In this document: positions 44,381-57,597 of the stretch, in pieces
Layout of the letters: every line of letters begins with the position of its first letter
Numbering within the stretch: the stretch's first letter is position 1
Source: Trochalopteron elliotii
Lineage: Eukaryota; Chordata; Aves; Passeriformes; Leiothrichidae
DNA: 64,000 nucleotides
Assembly (NCBI GenBank): GCA_024734555.1
Contig: JANPWX010000081.1
Span: forward strand, 3,806,825 to 3,870,824
Reading direction: 5' to 3'
Made by a program: the position numbers and the translations under genes
The notes under the pieces: model-generated
Told to the model about the DNA's origin: nothing
Databases searched by the model: none
Seen by the model: the letters and a program-made list of their open reading frames with translations, nothing else

Positions 44381-47300
44381 GCACCTACCTGGCAGGAAGG
44401 GTGTATGGATAGCACCAACAAGTAGCATGATGGTTTACAAGGGATTTTTAAAAGAACTGGGCAATTATTAAATAGTTAAATAGTTTTCCCAGGAGTTGTT
44501 ACCCTACATAGGTATGCTATTATAATGTTATCAAGAAAGGTAGGGGTGAGGGGATTGAGTTCCTAAATATATAGGGTGTCAGGAAATGAAGATTAGTGCT
44601 GCTGACAGCAAGAGAGGTGAGTCATAAAGATGCAGCTGAAAAGACTTTTAGAAAGAAAATATGAAGATTTGTAAAGTACATGACTTTTACATCTAACAGG
44701 CTGAATTAGACAAGAGCAAGAAGTCCAAAAAGTGATCCAATTCTTATTTTTCTCACAACTATCTGCTAAAAAATAGTATGATTTTCTCTAAAACATTTGG
44801 CCTGCAGGACAAAATTCTTCATCCAGGAAATCAAAAATAAAATCAAAATGAGAGACATGATAATGCTTTTTAAAATTACTGTATAAGGACAGGCTATTAA
44901 GGTTTAGTGCAGGCTCACACAATTTTTTTCCATAGTTTATCTGTTTTCCTTCAAATTCTATCCAGAGGATAGAATTTGTCAAACATTTGCAGTGGCATGA
45001 GGCTCTCTGACTATGTGAAGAATCTAGAAGGGGTGTAAGGCAGAATTCTACTTTTTTCCCCCAGGGAAACTGGAAAGGGATGATGGACTCTGCCTTCAGA
45101 GGCACATGCTATTTGCCATAAACAACACAGCATCCTGCCAGTGTACTGTGGGTTTGAGATGATGAAGGAGGTGCACTGCTGCTGCTGAAGGAACAAAGCA
45201 GCTATCCTTGTTTATGGGTGACAACCAGCAACTTATCCACAATGTCAGAATTTTGCTCCTCTGGAAAAACATGTTATAGTGACTGCTGACTTCAGATTTC
45301 CTGTAATTTACTTCACAAAAAGCTGACAGATTGATTACTTAGTGTTGGCTATTAACGTTTACAATTCCAGCAGCTGTCATGGACAGTCATGTAATTCAGA
45401 AATTTTGAATACTTTAGGGTTCTTCTGGTCTTTGAGAGAAGAAAAAACATATAAGTTAATGACATGTTAACAGTGTGACATCTCGCCACTGAGTGCAGAG
45501 TGAAATGGATGGGACTGGCATTCTAAACAACATGGTCATTGTGAGAGCACTGATGTCTCTGAAGAGAACTCAATCTAACCACACATAAATGGAAGCCACT
45601 TTCAGAATTACCTGTCCATCCTGGTAATTTATAAGTCAGGCTTTCCACTGATGGCAAGGATTATGTTGTCTCCTCTGTTTACAAATGCTACCGTGACCTG
45701 AGCCTTGGGGTTTAACTAAACTTGATTTAGTAGACTTGAACTTCAAAAGTAAGACATTAGACATCTGTTTCTGCAATTCTTTAGAAGGTCTTCATTATGC
45801 TCAAATGTTGTTGATTCTTTTGGGTTTTTTTCAGACTTTACAAGAATCCTAACGAGTCAAAGGAATGCAGGGGAACATTGCTGAAATGCAGAGATTCACA
45901 CAAGAAACTTCCTGAACTACCAAAGGCTAGGTATTAACAGCCAAACTGCAGAGTATTTCCTCTCAGTTTTTGTGCCTTAGTCTCACCTGGTTTTTAAATT
46001 CCTTTTTTTTATTGCATAAAGTGATTTTTTTTTTCTATTTGTTTTCCTTTCAGGTAATTCACGAGTAGTTTGTCTTTGCTCTGCAGATAGAACAGACCAA
46101 TAAGCTGCACACAATGAAATAAGCAACATGTCAGGAAAAAAAGTAGACTAAACATGTATGAAAAACCTGAGGGAAAACTTGTCTACTGTGAAGTATTCCC
46201 ACCAGATATCATTAAACTGTACAATACAAATCTCTTTTATGAGCCTTGCAATGTGGAATATGCTTAAAAAAGAAGAGCTAACATTTTCTTAGATTAAGAT
46301 CTTATCTAAATCTTAAAGTCTGTGCTCAGAGTATGGAGCTGTCTAGTCATTCAGGTGCTTGCAAAGGAAGTCTTGATCACAGTGGGGAATAGTGAAATAA
46401 ATGATAGGGGGAATGAAACATTTAAGATGATCTTCACTAAAAAATGGAATAAATTCTTCATTACATTATTAATTCACTACTGAGCATAATTAATTTATTG
46501 GTCATTAATGCTGCTATTTGCATTACCATTGGGTTCTCTGGATAAAAGCACAATGTGACTTACCTAACACATTTCAAATGCTGTAATCAGACAGTGAATT
46601 GTTCTTCAACAGTGCTATCCAGATGTAAACCATGGATTATTTGGTCTCTCTAAACTGCTTTCTGAGGCTGGTAATAACTTAAGAGACTACATGAATTAGT
46701 TTGAACAGGTCTTATAGGGGGCAATAGCAAAAAAAAAATCACTTACATTCTAAACACATCTCTGTATTGGATACTTGAGGCTGTTTCTAAGTCATTTGTC
46801 CTTTCTCCAACGTTCCACTACTTAGAAGACAATTAAAAGACATTAAAATGTCTCTTAAACTCTGTGTTCACTATTCAAGATATGGACAGATTTGTGGGAG
46901 ACCTCTGCACACAGACAAAGTCCTCACTTAGAGAGGCAAAACATAAATTGTAAATAATGCAGAGACGTTTGGGAACTTGCACTTGTTTGACACCACCTTT
47001 TCTCAACACTTATGTTCCTATTTTCATTATCAGTATAATTATGACATTTCACATGTTCCCCCACTATTACAAAGATTTCCATATATGCAGTAGGAGGTGG
47101 AAGGAGAGAAATTTCAACCAGAAGAACTTTCTGTTTCGATCCTAAGTATTTACTTATGGTCCTTCTTTCCCCAGATAGTAATAAAGCACTCTCAATCACT
47201 GTTGTTCTCTTAATACTGGAGTATGCTAATATTACACCTCTACAGTCTTATCTAAATGAGCTCACTGAATTGCATAAATAATATTGGAAATTATGTGTAA

Positions 47301-49641
47301 GAAAAAAAATCAAGTTCAGTTTTTCTAATCAATGCTAGCCTACCGAGTCCAATGAGTCGAACAACCAACCAATGAAAAAGGCTGGTCTCTGCCACTATAA
47401 TCAGGGACAAATTGCATCTGAATCAGAAAGCTTAATTTTTACATTGTTTCTTTTGGAGGGACAATCTTCACAGGTAATCTGCAGAGGACATTGCTGGAGA
47501 AATCCAGACAGAGCAGAATTCCATCATCAGAAAGTTTTACAACATAATTTCCTTGAATTACATTAACAAAAAAACCCATTGACTTTTCCAAGAAACTCTT
47601 TTGAAGGAGGAAGTCTAGTTAATTATTCTTAGCACTGTTAACCATTTCAAAAGAGAGGAAAGGTACTTTTTTCCACAGTCTAGATGTTCAATAATGAGTA
47701 CTCATATCTTAAAAACCTTAAGGTGTCATGGACACAGTTTCATAGGAGAGGGGGACCAGGCCACAGTAAGATGAAAAATGTGGGGAAGAAATATATTTAG
47801 CTTATAAATAGGTGTATCTTTCTTTAAAACATTGTTGCTGGTGAAAGCTATTCTATAATTGTAGCATACGTCCTTTTACTATGTTGTATTAGATGCCAAA
47901 AAGCAGAGTTAGAGGCCAGATGGTAGCTGTCAGGTGAGCTTAATCTGTCTTTCAGCGTCTGGCTGAACTCTGTTTCTTTATGATATAAAGGCATTTGAGA
48001 AATGTGACCGTAAACATTTCACATAGTATCTAAAATGACAGACTAAAATTGCTTATGCTTGCTTTCCAGCTTCTGTTTGAATGGACAAATCTTCAAGAAA
48101 TAAGAGCAGACTTCTTCCCCCAAGGGTTCTCTTCAAGTGTTGCTTTTTTGCTATGGCAGAATGCAAGAAAAAATGAAAGATTCCTCCCAGGACCAAGATC
48201 ATTAATGAGACAGGGAAGCACTCAGCTCTGAGTCACTTTTTGAAACACCACACAGAATCAGGGCTCAAGCTTTTCTACAAACTGATGCTTGTTCCCTGAC
48301 ACTTGTGAATTGGGTACTGGCTCAGCCCAGCAAGCTGCTTTGATGTGCATCAGCCAACTTTTGACACAGAGTCTGATCCTGCTGCTCACTTGCCTGTTCT
48401 AGGGGTGCCTTCATCCCCCTTCCAGACTAGAGGCCTGATGCACACTGTGATCACAGTGACATACTTTGTCTGTAGTCTTCTGAAGGAAAATCTTCATCCA
48501 AACCTGAGGCAAATGAAAGTTATTCTTGAAAGAATTGTGAGGGAAGTGCACAGCTACAAATCCACGATCATAAAGACATCTGATATTAGCACTGCCATTG
48601 TAGAGGGCTTTTCCCTTTTGACCCATCCTTTCCTACACAGGAAATCCATTCCTGGATTAGATTAATTGTAGCTCACATTGATGGAAGATATCTGTTCTGC
48701 AGATGAACACCAGTTTGGAGATTCTAGACTGTAGCTAGGATACTTTCTCTAGTACTGAATCAAATTTTGGTCTGGAAGAATGATGTTTTCATTCTTCTAG
48801 AATGCAGAGAAGTCAACCCAGTGTCCCATTTTCAGCTGCTTGCTAAGTACCAGCTGATACACAAGCCCTTTTATGTAGTGGCAGATCATATCAGCAGTCC
48901 TAGGAAGGGGCACAAAGCCATGTTTTGTCCATGAATGGACAAAGAGGAGCAAAAAAAGCTTTGCACATATTCCCCACTTGAAAAATGGAAATGTAAAAGG
49001 TAAAAGAGCATAAGTGGTAAAGTGAGCAGGAAAAATCGCATAGGGAATAAGAATGAATAAGAAGACAATGTAGCAATGATATAATGAGAGAAAGACAAAA
49101 TGAGGAGCCAGAGGGAGCTGAAATAACGAGAACTTAGTAAGTCAGAGCTATAAAGATGGACAAGAAAAGAAAGGCAGCAACCAGATATAAGACAGGGGCC
49201 CACCAGAAGCACAGTAATGTGTAAACACTGAATGACTTTAAATTACAAGTCACAAACTGAGTTCCAGGTCTTTCTCTTCCTATGTTCAGCAAGCAGGCAT
49301 GGAGCCCAAAGGCTAACTGTGCATGTCTCCAGTGATGGTGATTATGAGTCCAGAAAATCCACTTTGATTACATTGCAAATTACCAACTTTGTATCATTAG
49401 ATTAATAATCACAGCTGGAGAAGGCAAGAGAATTTACAGAATTTGGAAGGTTTCTTATATGAGGTGAAATAATGGAAAAGTTTAGGAACAATCTTAGGGC
49501 TGCTAAGTCAAGCATTCAGATGATGCCTCATATATCCAGCTTGTAAATTATTAAATGGTATTTATTTATATGATCACATAATGTTTTTCTTTTCCACTTT
49601 ATCCACGCCTCCTCCAGAAACCAAGGGTGCTTTTTTCAACA
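44381..49641. other. AT-rich DNA, nothing identified
   Basis: About 5.3 kb. Frames up to 108 codons occur on both strands (44788-45105, 48345-48665, 48886-49212). The last is strongly hydrophobic only because the minus strand is T-rich there. I saw no named repeat and no domain. Confidence 0.55.
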
Positions 49642-50150
49642 TAATGATAGAATGCACAAACAAAAGAAGCTCTCCTGGGTCAGATGAGCAGTCTGTCATG
49701 CCAAGCCTTGGACACACTGAATGCCAGTGAGTTAAGCAGCAGAAGGAAAGCTGTGAGCCTGGTCACCCTCCAGTTCCCTTCATCCTCCCCCATTGCTTGG
49801 TGCACTAGGGAGAGCTGGGGACACATCCTTGCCTTTCCTATTTAATATTCAGGTATGGACTTGCTGTCCACAGAGTGGAATAGACATCTGGAAGTCATCT
49901 GTCTCTGTCTGAGGGCAGGATTAGCTATCCTTGACAGATACATATCCAATGTATTCAAAAAATCCCTGGTGAAGAGCTCTCCTGAGCCTTTTCTAATATA
50001 TCTACTTGCTTTTCTTATTTCTTTCTCAGAAATATTTTCTTTGTATTTAACCTAACCCTCCTTTCTTGTATTTTAAGTCAATATTTCTTAACCTTCACAG
50101 TATCAACACAGCAATAAACTTTTCTGCCTTTTCCCAGCACTCCTATGGAA
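49642..50150 (-). mobile_element. Ancient CR1/L3-like LINE copy
   Basis: CTGGGTCAGATGAGCAGTCT and GAATGCCAGTGAGTTAAGCA recall the CTGGGTCAGACCAAAGGTCC and AGTGGCCAGTGCCAGATGC parts of ancient amniote CR1 3' ends. Further on, TTTAACCTAACCCTCCTTTC, a TTGTATTTTAAGTCAATATT stretch and TCTTAACC follow the CCAACCTAAACCTCCCTTGC-TGCAATTTAAGCCCATTGCT-TCTTGTCC order of the same family. Such CR1 ends read in this direction when the element is on the minus strand. Divergence is high, as expected for a copy that predates birds. Edges are approximate. Confidence 0.6.
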
Positions 50151-50205
50151 TTAAGTTGCATCAAGCTAAATGAACTGTCTTAATGTAATAGCTGAAATGA
50201 GCATC

Positions 50206-50312
50206 AGCAACAACAACAAACAAACCCAAACCCAAAACCAAACCAAAACAACAACAAAAACCCACAAAAACAAAACAAAACCAAAAACAACAACAACAAC
50301 AAAAAACCCAAC
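50206..50312 (+). repeat. CAA/CCAAA-rich simple repeat
   Basis: About 107 bases made almost only of A and C, mixing (CAA)n, AAACCC and CCAAAA words. It creates Thr/Lys/Asn-rich frames on one strand and Cys/Phe/Val-rich ones on the other, none of them genes. Confidence 0.93.
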
Positions 50313-53300
50313 AAAAAAAGTACTGTGCTTTAACTGTCTGCACCGTTGGCACTGTGCCTATATTCACATGAGGGTACCACGGAATGCTCTCTGGCACTGA
50401 GGCCAATGGGGATGGAATGGCCTGGGTGTGCTAAATACACTATTTACAGCATCATAGCCACGAGCAAAAACAATGCTGCCTACTGCTGTAAAACCTGATC
50501 AGCACAGGAAGTCAAATTCCTTGCCCTGGTGGTCCTACCAATACAAATCAAAATAGGATAAGGAGGCCAGTAGTGATACAGCTGACTGAACTATTGAATT
50601 TTTTAATTTTTGGTCTAATTTATTGATTACAGACTGCTACTTGTTCCCATACTGGGCCTCTAAGTACCTCATGGAAAAAGTAGCATTATTACACATGCAC
50701 AAATATAAACTTTGATTTGTGTGCTTTCTTTTCTCCCAGTTCATTCCTCACAACACAGCTTTTATCTGTGCCTCCAGTCTCCCTTGGTTTCTGACCTGAT
50801 GGAAAACAGTTGGAGTTCCAACATCATATAATTTTTATTTCTTATTTTTCAGAATTTCTAAGAATTGATCTTTTATCTGATCTTTCCACTGAATCCATGC
50901 AACATGCCTATACAAGTTCCACAATGGACTTTTGACCCTTTGATATCTTCTGAAATACAGCAGCATATATTGTCTGAATGCTGTTTTCAACAGTATTGCC
51001 CAGTTTTCTGGCTAAACACAGGTCCAGTTGGTCCCAGCAGCCTCATTCAGTGTGCCCTGTTCCAGAGGCACAGGAGTCTGTAGGTAGCTCTTCTCTGTTT
51101 CTTTTGGAAGAGTATTTCCTCCTCCATGTTCACAGTAAAGCCTCTTTGCCTCTATATCACTGGCAGTCCTCTAGCCTTTTCCATTCCATTCACTTGCTCT
51201 ACCAAAAGCAATTTCCTTTCCCAATCATCAGATAATATTTATGCATTCATATCTGTGAACAATAATAGAAATATCCCATTTCAAAAGCAGAGAGGCCAAA
51301 TAGACAAAATTACGCTGTTTCACTTGATGGGAACTTCTTTCTGTACTGTCTTGTCCTTCAAACACCATTTCAGTCCTAGTTTAGCTTTTCTCACTGAGCA
51401 AAGAATTTGTCTATCAACTGATAACGTGAAAGTTTGAAACTTTTCATATCTAGCCTAGATAGTACCTTATAAGCAGTCCCTTGGCTTATAGGAAGAAAAC
51501 ATCAATAGAAATACAATTTATCCTTTGCTCATCACCCAGAGGCATTCTCCAGCACTCTGGAGCAGATCTGCAGTTCACATGTGGACAGAGCACACAGCCC
51601 AAGCTCTGGGCAGTGCCCAGTTAAGGTGTGTGTCTGTAGGGAGAGGGATTTGTCAGGCACAGACACTTGTGCAGCTCTGCACAGCCACACCCATGCCTCT
51701 TCTCCTGTTTAAATCTAAACTTTACATTCTGGCAGAACGTTTTAATCAGGGCAAAAGTCAAGGAAATGTGTTATTGCCTCCCCCTTCCCCTTACCTGGAT
51801 TGTTGAGTTTGTAAGATCTCTGAAAGGTCTTATTTTCTGGACTCCCCCAATCCATGGCCCCTCTTCCCTTCTCTGCTCAAACCCACAGAGCTCAGGAGCC
51901 CAGCTGACACTTATCACTCCATTTCCTTATCAGGCTCGAGGTAGCATGGGCATTTCTTCTCATCACTTACACAGATTTAAGAAGCAAACTAGATCACATT
52001 CCACTTTCATGTTTCCTCCCTAATGCAAGTTATTTCATTAACACTCTTGTGTCCACTTCAGAGGATTTCACAGGCCAAAATACCCTTACACATCAAAGTA
52101 AAACTCTGCAGGCTGCTCATAAATAACTCCACAAGCATAGACAACCACATTATGCCACTATGAAAACACTTTTTCTCTACAAAATCTTCAGAAGATTAAC
52201 ATCCTTTCATATTTGTTTTATCTTTTGTATCTCACAGAAGATGATCTAGGAGCACGGACATGATATGATTTAGAAAATGCAGGGAAAGTTTCTCTTGGCT
52301 GATCAGGTTACCAAGGCGCTATTAGGTATGAGGAGGGATTGATTCAGAGGAATCAATTGTGTTGGAAAAGGTTATATATGTATTGAGAAATAAAAGGAAG
52401 AGGTGGGGAAATCACAACACAGGCAAAAATAGCTTCCAATAAGCTGCCCTTGGTTGCCATGGTTCCTTACTTGCCTTGTCAATAAAAATTATGAATAATA
52501 ATACCTATATGAAAGTCAGATATAATCACACTTCTATTGCTGCCCTCACAAACATACAGAAATTGTTACTCCTACACTGTGTAGATTCTTTCTCCCTGTG
52601 TGGAGCATGATGCCAGACTGGAACCACTCCAAACAGGTCTTGAAGTTCCCAAACACTTTGGCAGCTCAGAGTACAAAGCCATGGGATCCTTTTCCCCCAT
52701 ACTCAGTGATGTTCTCTGTCACCTCCAGAGGCCACATGGTGTCTGCCACCCAGCACATGTCCCCACTCAGGACTGTGTCCCCAGTGCTCCCACAGGGGCT
52801 CTCCAGACACATTTCCTGCAGGGATGCAGCACAGACATAGACAAGGGAAATAAATGGTGGGAAATTGTCCTCCTCAGGGCAAAATGTTCTGTGGCAGAAG
52901 TGAGGGACACAGAAAATGCTCCTTTTCTGGGGCAGGCCCCTGAGGCTGTCACACCTGGTCAGACACTGATCTCTCCCTGCATTGCAGTGAATCCACACCC
53001 CAGCATTCTCAAGAACATGTTCTTATCTGCTAGATTTTAGTTGCTTCAGAAATTAATGGACACAACAAAAGCACTTTCTTCGTTGTGGGAAACTGTCTAA
53101 CACTAATCTAGGGCTCAGTTCCTTTGCTTCATATCCACCCCCTTAAATTTCTCTCAGGTTTCTACTCACAGGTTGAGCAGGTGTGACCTCAGAGGCAGGT
53201 GTCATGCTCAGCAGTATCTTGCCTTTGGCATAAACTCAAATTTTCCACTCAGTTCTGAGCTACAAAAAGATCCAGCAGTCACTGCATTGCAAGAGGTACT

Positions 53301-53319
53301 GGCTTGAACCTTTGAGAAG
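50313..53319. other. Mixed DNA, several long chance frames
   Basis: About 3 kb with slightly higher GC near 51.5-52.0 and 52.6-53.0 kb. Overlapping frames there reach 146 codons on the plus strand (52600-53040) and 110 on the minus strand. Neither has a recognisable domain, signal peptide or splice context. I call none a gene. Confidence 0.5.
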
Positions 53320-53335
53320 GCAGGTACGTACCTGC
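53320..53335. repeat. Perfect 16-bp palindrome
   Basis: GCAGGTACGTACCTGC equals its own reverse complement and has no spacer. Its centre, GGTACGTACC, contains a CpG, rare in this region. Confidence 0.95.
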
Positions 53336-53681
53336 TAAAAGTACTGCTTTTTAAATGTCAAATTACCCCTTTTTAATGGAAATTTATTAATAAAATAAGT
53401 AAGACTCATAGGCTCTGTTTGCCATCTGAAAATATTTAATTTGGAATTGTATTTTAATTTTCAAATAATAAAATATTCAGTTAAATATTCTCCTAGAATA
53501 CTAAAGAATTCCAGTCTGTTCTGCAAAGATCTCAAAAAGCTTTGTAAGGCAAGATACTAAGGGAATACATAGAGACTTGACTACCAGACTCAAACTAGAA
53601 AGCATTTTCTTTGGTAATTTTGGATGAGTTTGGAATTTTCCAGAGTAGCTTGTGATATTTGGTTTCTTGTCTTTGCAATTT

Positions 53682-53721
53682 CCTTTTTTTTCCTTTTTTT
53701 TTCTTTTTTTTTTTTTTTTTT
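53682..53721 (-). repeat. T-rich tract, possible decayed poly(A) tail of a retrocopy
   Basis: T runs of 8, 9 and 19 separated by CC and C. The word TTTGCAA lies on both sides (about 53672 and 53720). On the minus strand an AATAAA signal (plus GACTTTATTC, about 53736-53745) lies roughly 18 bases before the A tract, the normal distance from polyadenylation signal to tail. This suggests a reverse-transcribed mRNA 3' end inserted on the minus strand, with sequence to the right of 53722 as its 3' UTR. I found no coding part. A microsatellite beside a chance AATAAA is the alternative. Confidence 0.4.
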
Positions 53722-53722
53722 G

Positions 53723-55931
53723 CAAATATTTAACGACTTTATTCTCTAAAAGCAGTGTGCTTTAAGGTAACTGTAGTTTAGGCATTTGTAAAATTAAAAT
53801 GTTCCCCTTCCAGTTATGGTCTGGAAGAGAAGGCTCTTCCCATCTTACACCATACAGAGCAAGGAATTATTTTAGTATAGCATTGGAAAGCAAAGACTGA
53901 GACAATCCTAAACATTATGGATGCAGAAATTCAAAGCCTTTGATCCTGAACAGATTTTAGACATTGTCAGTTGCACATTTATGAGAGGAGATGGGAACAG
54001 GAGAGATTAGAAGAGCAAAATATTTGGATATAAAGAACACGATGTGTTCTGCTTATGCTCTAACAACATAACCACTCTCATTCTGATTTATGTGCTGACT
54101 TGATTTGCAAGATGCATTGAAAGTGGCAGCCACTCACCAAAAAGTAGTTGTTTTTTCAGAAAACACTTTTTCAGACAGCTTAGGAACATGTACCTCTATA
54201 AGAACTTGGTACAGTTCTTCCTACACTCACTATCAGAATTTTTGATACTCATTATGCTCTCCATAATATTTAGTTTCATTGTGATTACTCTAATTGCAAT
54301 ACTTATAATTAATAGTTGACTTTATATCTTGCTTGCAAAGTACTCAGGGGAATGTAACACAATAAGCACAAATACAACATAGAAGCATATGCTTTCAGAT
54401 TCATAATCAGAGGGAAATGATACATAATTTAGTATTTGAAGTATATTATTAGAAGGATGAGTTCAGCAGCTTGTTTCCAGATCACAGAGCTCTTACTTCA
54501 GGAACAGAAGTGCTAGATATGCACCCAACTAGATGTGAATTTTTTAAGGAACACTGAAGATGATCGCTCCCCACAGCTGACGAGGAAACAAGGACATCAT
54601 GTACACTCTGAGGTGAAAAGAGCTGTTTTTCCAGATGAAGAATTTGACTTCACCTATCTGTTTTCTAATTGTCAGAAAATGCTGAAAAATACATTTACAA
54701 TGAGTCTGTTCTAAAATCTGAGCTTGTAAGGTGTTCTTTATAACCTGCTTTTTCAGCACAAGGTTTTCTATATTTCAGGTGTTTTTTTCAAATTCCAGAA
54801 AGTTTTCTTATCACATATCTGAAAAAAAAAATCACGTCAGGACCACTTGAAAAAGAAAGAACAACAAAAGTGGACACCAGATAACCTGCCAATGCCTGTA
54901 TATCTTCCCTCTGACTTTATCTATTCCAATATAGCATTTTACTTTTTGTGCATGACAGGGAGGTTTTTTACACTGGGAAACAGTATTCTTCACTGTCATC
55001 TTAAATTGTTACTATTTGTTTTTTAAAGATTTTTAGGGCCTTATCTTACCTAATATTTTTTGCTTCACTTACAGAAAAAGAGCCTACTGGAGAAAAATTT
55101 GTTGCATAGTACCCATCACATATTGAATTGCATTCCACTTTACCAGAATTTTTTAAAGCCGTTGCCATCTACGGTCTAGGCTTCTTGTTGGTGTTTTGTT
55201 CCTAACCTTGTGCTGGCAGAAGTCTTACAAATAAAAATGTGTCCAATATGTTGTTATGGCCAGGTTACTGCCACCACTCCACACCTCTGATGCCATTGTG
55301 TGTGTTCCTTTTGCATTGCAACTGCCTGTCAGATGGGAAACCGTGCAACCGTTGAGAGTTCTGCTTGGCAATCAATCTTCAGGAAAAAAAGAGACCCTGA
55401 TATTTCTGCTATAACTGAAATTAGAGGAAGCCTTGGCAACCAGAAGTAGGGACAGAAGTGCACATTACACCAGAAATGTTCATTGGGAGGCTGGGCAGTT
55501 TATATAAACTGGTGGTTATATTATTTTTCTCCTGCAGCAGACTTTTCAGGTTATGCATAGTCAGGAATAAGAACTTTGAAGGGAAGGAGGATAGCAGAAG
55601 ATTAACCCCAGGAAGTTTGCAGAAAGCAAATACACATCACTGTAGTAATTTTTAATAATAAATCACATTTCTGTGGTATTCTAGGAAACTTGCACAGTTT
55701 GCTAGAAACAATTCTTTCTATTATACCAGGTGTTGACCTTACTGTGTCACCAAGGATAGTAATTTTTCCCATCCTGCTTGCATCCAACAAATTCAGGTTC
55801 TAAATAATTTCTTTCTACTAAACCTCATATTGAAGAGAAAAGTTGGGACAGAAGTGCACTGAAACTTATTTTCTTTATTTATATAAAGTTCAAATTGTCT
55901 ATACAGATATCAGACCAAGACAGTAAAGCAG
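53723..55931. other. AT-rich DNA, possible retrocopy UTR at its left edge
   Basis: If the tract at 53.7 kb is a tail, the first few hundred bases here would be the reverse complement of a 3' UTR. I cannot name the gene. The remainder is unique AT-rich sequence with short frames. Confidence 0.45.
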
Positions 55932-55990
55932 CAGCTCACAGATAGCATGAATGAAACATATAGATGACAGCTCACAGATAGAATGAAACA
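55932..55990 (+). repeat. Local duplication, about 25 bp
   Basis: CAGCTCACAGATAG is repeated at 55932 and 55968, each followed by a GAATGAAACA-type segment. The first copy has four extra bases. The copies are separated by TATAGATGA. Confidence 0.9.
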
Positions 55991-57556
55991 AAGGAAAAAA
56001 CAAAGGTTTCTTCTAAAGGGATTTGCACCTGTCTTTCATGTGATAATTCGATTTTGTATAATACATTAAATAATAAATAGTTAAACTGCACAAAATTTAA
56101 ATTAGAGACAGACTTCAGAAAAAATGTGAATAATTCTCCAGTTGTGGAGTCAAGATTATGACCCTTACATAGCAAAGGGGCATAGACATTTCTCTTCCTT
56201 TGGTAATTAATGTTTTTCTACTTGTAGAAACTAAAATGGCATTAAAAGCAAAATCTCATGCAATATCTTCCTCATGATTTTCAGGGCATAGTGCACAGAA
56301 TATTGCACAGAATGCAAGCTACCATCTTCTGGAAAATGTACAAAATACAGAAAGGAACAAGCAAGAAGAAATTTAAGCACAGGTGATTATTTTTTGGATG
56401 CTCAGAAAAAATCCTGAATTCACATTTTTGTACAGCCTTGGGCATATGACTTCAATACAACCAGCTGAAATGAGTTTTGAGCAGGAGAGTCACATCTTGC
56501 AAGACATCTCCAGCTTTGCAGCATGCAGGTTAAACAGCAGCAGTACACCTTTTCAGTAAAGTGACTCAACCACACCACAAAATGCAGCTGGTTGTGCCAC
56601 ACCTCTGCAATGAGAGGCATTTGCATGAGCAATAAATCCCAAATAATAGAATAATAAAATACACTTATTGCAGAAGACTGGCTTTCTGTCACACATCTGA
56701 ACACGGGGCTTTAGATTCTCGAGGGATCGCACTGAGTAAGGAATTATAAGAAATATGCAGCAGAAATGGTGTGGGAATCTTATTAGGTACCACTCTAGTG
56801 TCTTATGTCCTGATAGAAGAGGATTAATATCCTTTTTCAAAACGCTATCATCATACCCTTGATACCTATATACCTTTACTGATTGCTTCAGGAGAGGCTG
56901 TGGCCTTAATTTCCTGTGGTAATGGTTCCCCACTCTTGTTGCATACTGTATGGAGATGAGTTTGCTTTATCATGCTGAAATTTCCTTCTTCTCATCTAAC
57001 AGTCTTTCACATTTTTTTGCATAGCAAAGGCAGAAGAAACGAAGCCCCTGCTTTCCTTTCACCATGTCATTTGTCATTTTATATGTATTTTTTCAGGCTT
57101 GTTATTGGGTTTTTTTCCAAGTAATCAATCCTAATCTAAACCTCCTCTCTGGCTGTTTTCATTGACTCATTTTTCATTTTTTTTGACATGCACAAATGTA
57201 CTCCAATTCTGCTATATTATTTTCCAGGTGGAAAAGCAGCAGCAAATGCATGAACAAAGACTGCACCACTGATTTATCTAACATTTCTGAGCTTATCTAA
57301 TGTGCTCCTTTTTCTTGTACTTAAAGGTTTTTTCTTCTCTGCACACTGGAAGATGTACATAGTAGCAATGCTCATATAAAGCCCAAGGTCTCCAGCTGAA
57401 CCCTGACACTCACAGAGGAAGAAGGAGACCTTTGTGCAAAAGCTGAGAAGGGGAAAACAAGGCAAAGAGCAACCGATTGATTTATTAACATTGCCATTTT
57501 AGGTTACAGGGCACTGTCCATTAGATTTCAATAATGCTGACATATGTTCCATACAC
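55991..57556. other. AT-rich DNA, one 126-codon minus frame
   Basis: The minus frame 56553-56933 has 126 codons and ten or so Cys, but no motif that I know and no splice-site support at its ends. Otherwise unremarkable. Confidence 0.5.
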
Positions 57557-57597
57557 CTGCACAATTGCTAACACAGCTGCACATTGCTGAGATACAG
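57557..57597 (+). repeat. 20-bp tandem duplication
   Basis: CTGCACAATTGCTAACACAG is followed directly by CTGCACATTGCTGAGATACAG. A third relative, CTGCACAACC...GGCATTGCTAATGACAC, lies about 30 bases on. It sits inside a stretch that might be a conserved non-coding element (see findings). Confidence 0.8.

Noticed and set aside
48886..49212. 108-codon, very hydrophobic minus-strand frame resembling a membrane protein
   Set aside because: The hydrophobicity comes from T-rich codons opposite an A/G-rich plus strand. There is no periodic helix/loop pattern or start context.
50161..50406. Cys/Phe/Val-rich and Thr/Lys-rich frames on opposite strands
   Set aside because: Both are translations of a CAA/CCAAA simple repeat.
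52600..53040. 146-codon plus-strand frame
   Set aside because: No domain or signal peptide. A 110-codon frame runs opposite it and another overlaps it on the same strand, so composition explains it. Transcript data would be needed to reopen it.
56553..56933. 126-codon minus-strand frame with many Cys
   Set aside because: No family motif, no splice-site support and no conserved spacing of the Cys that I recognise.
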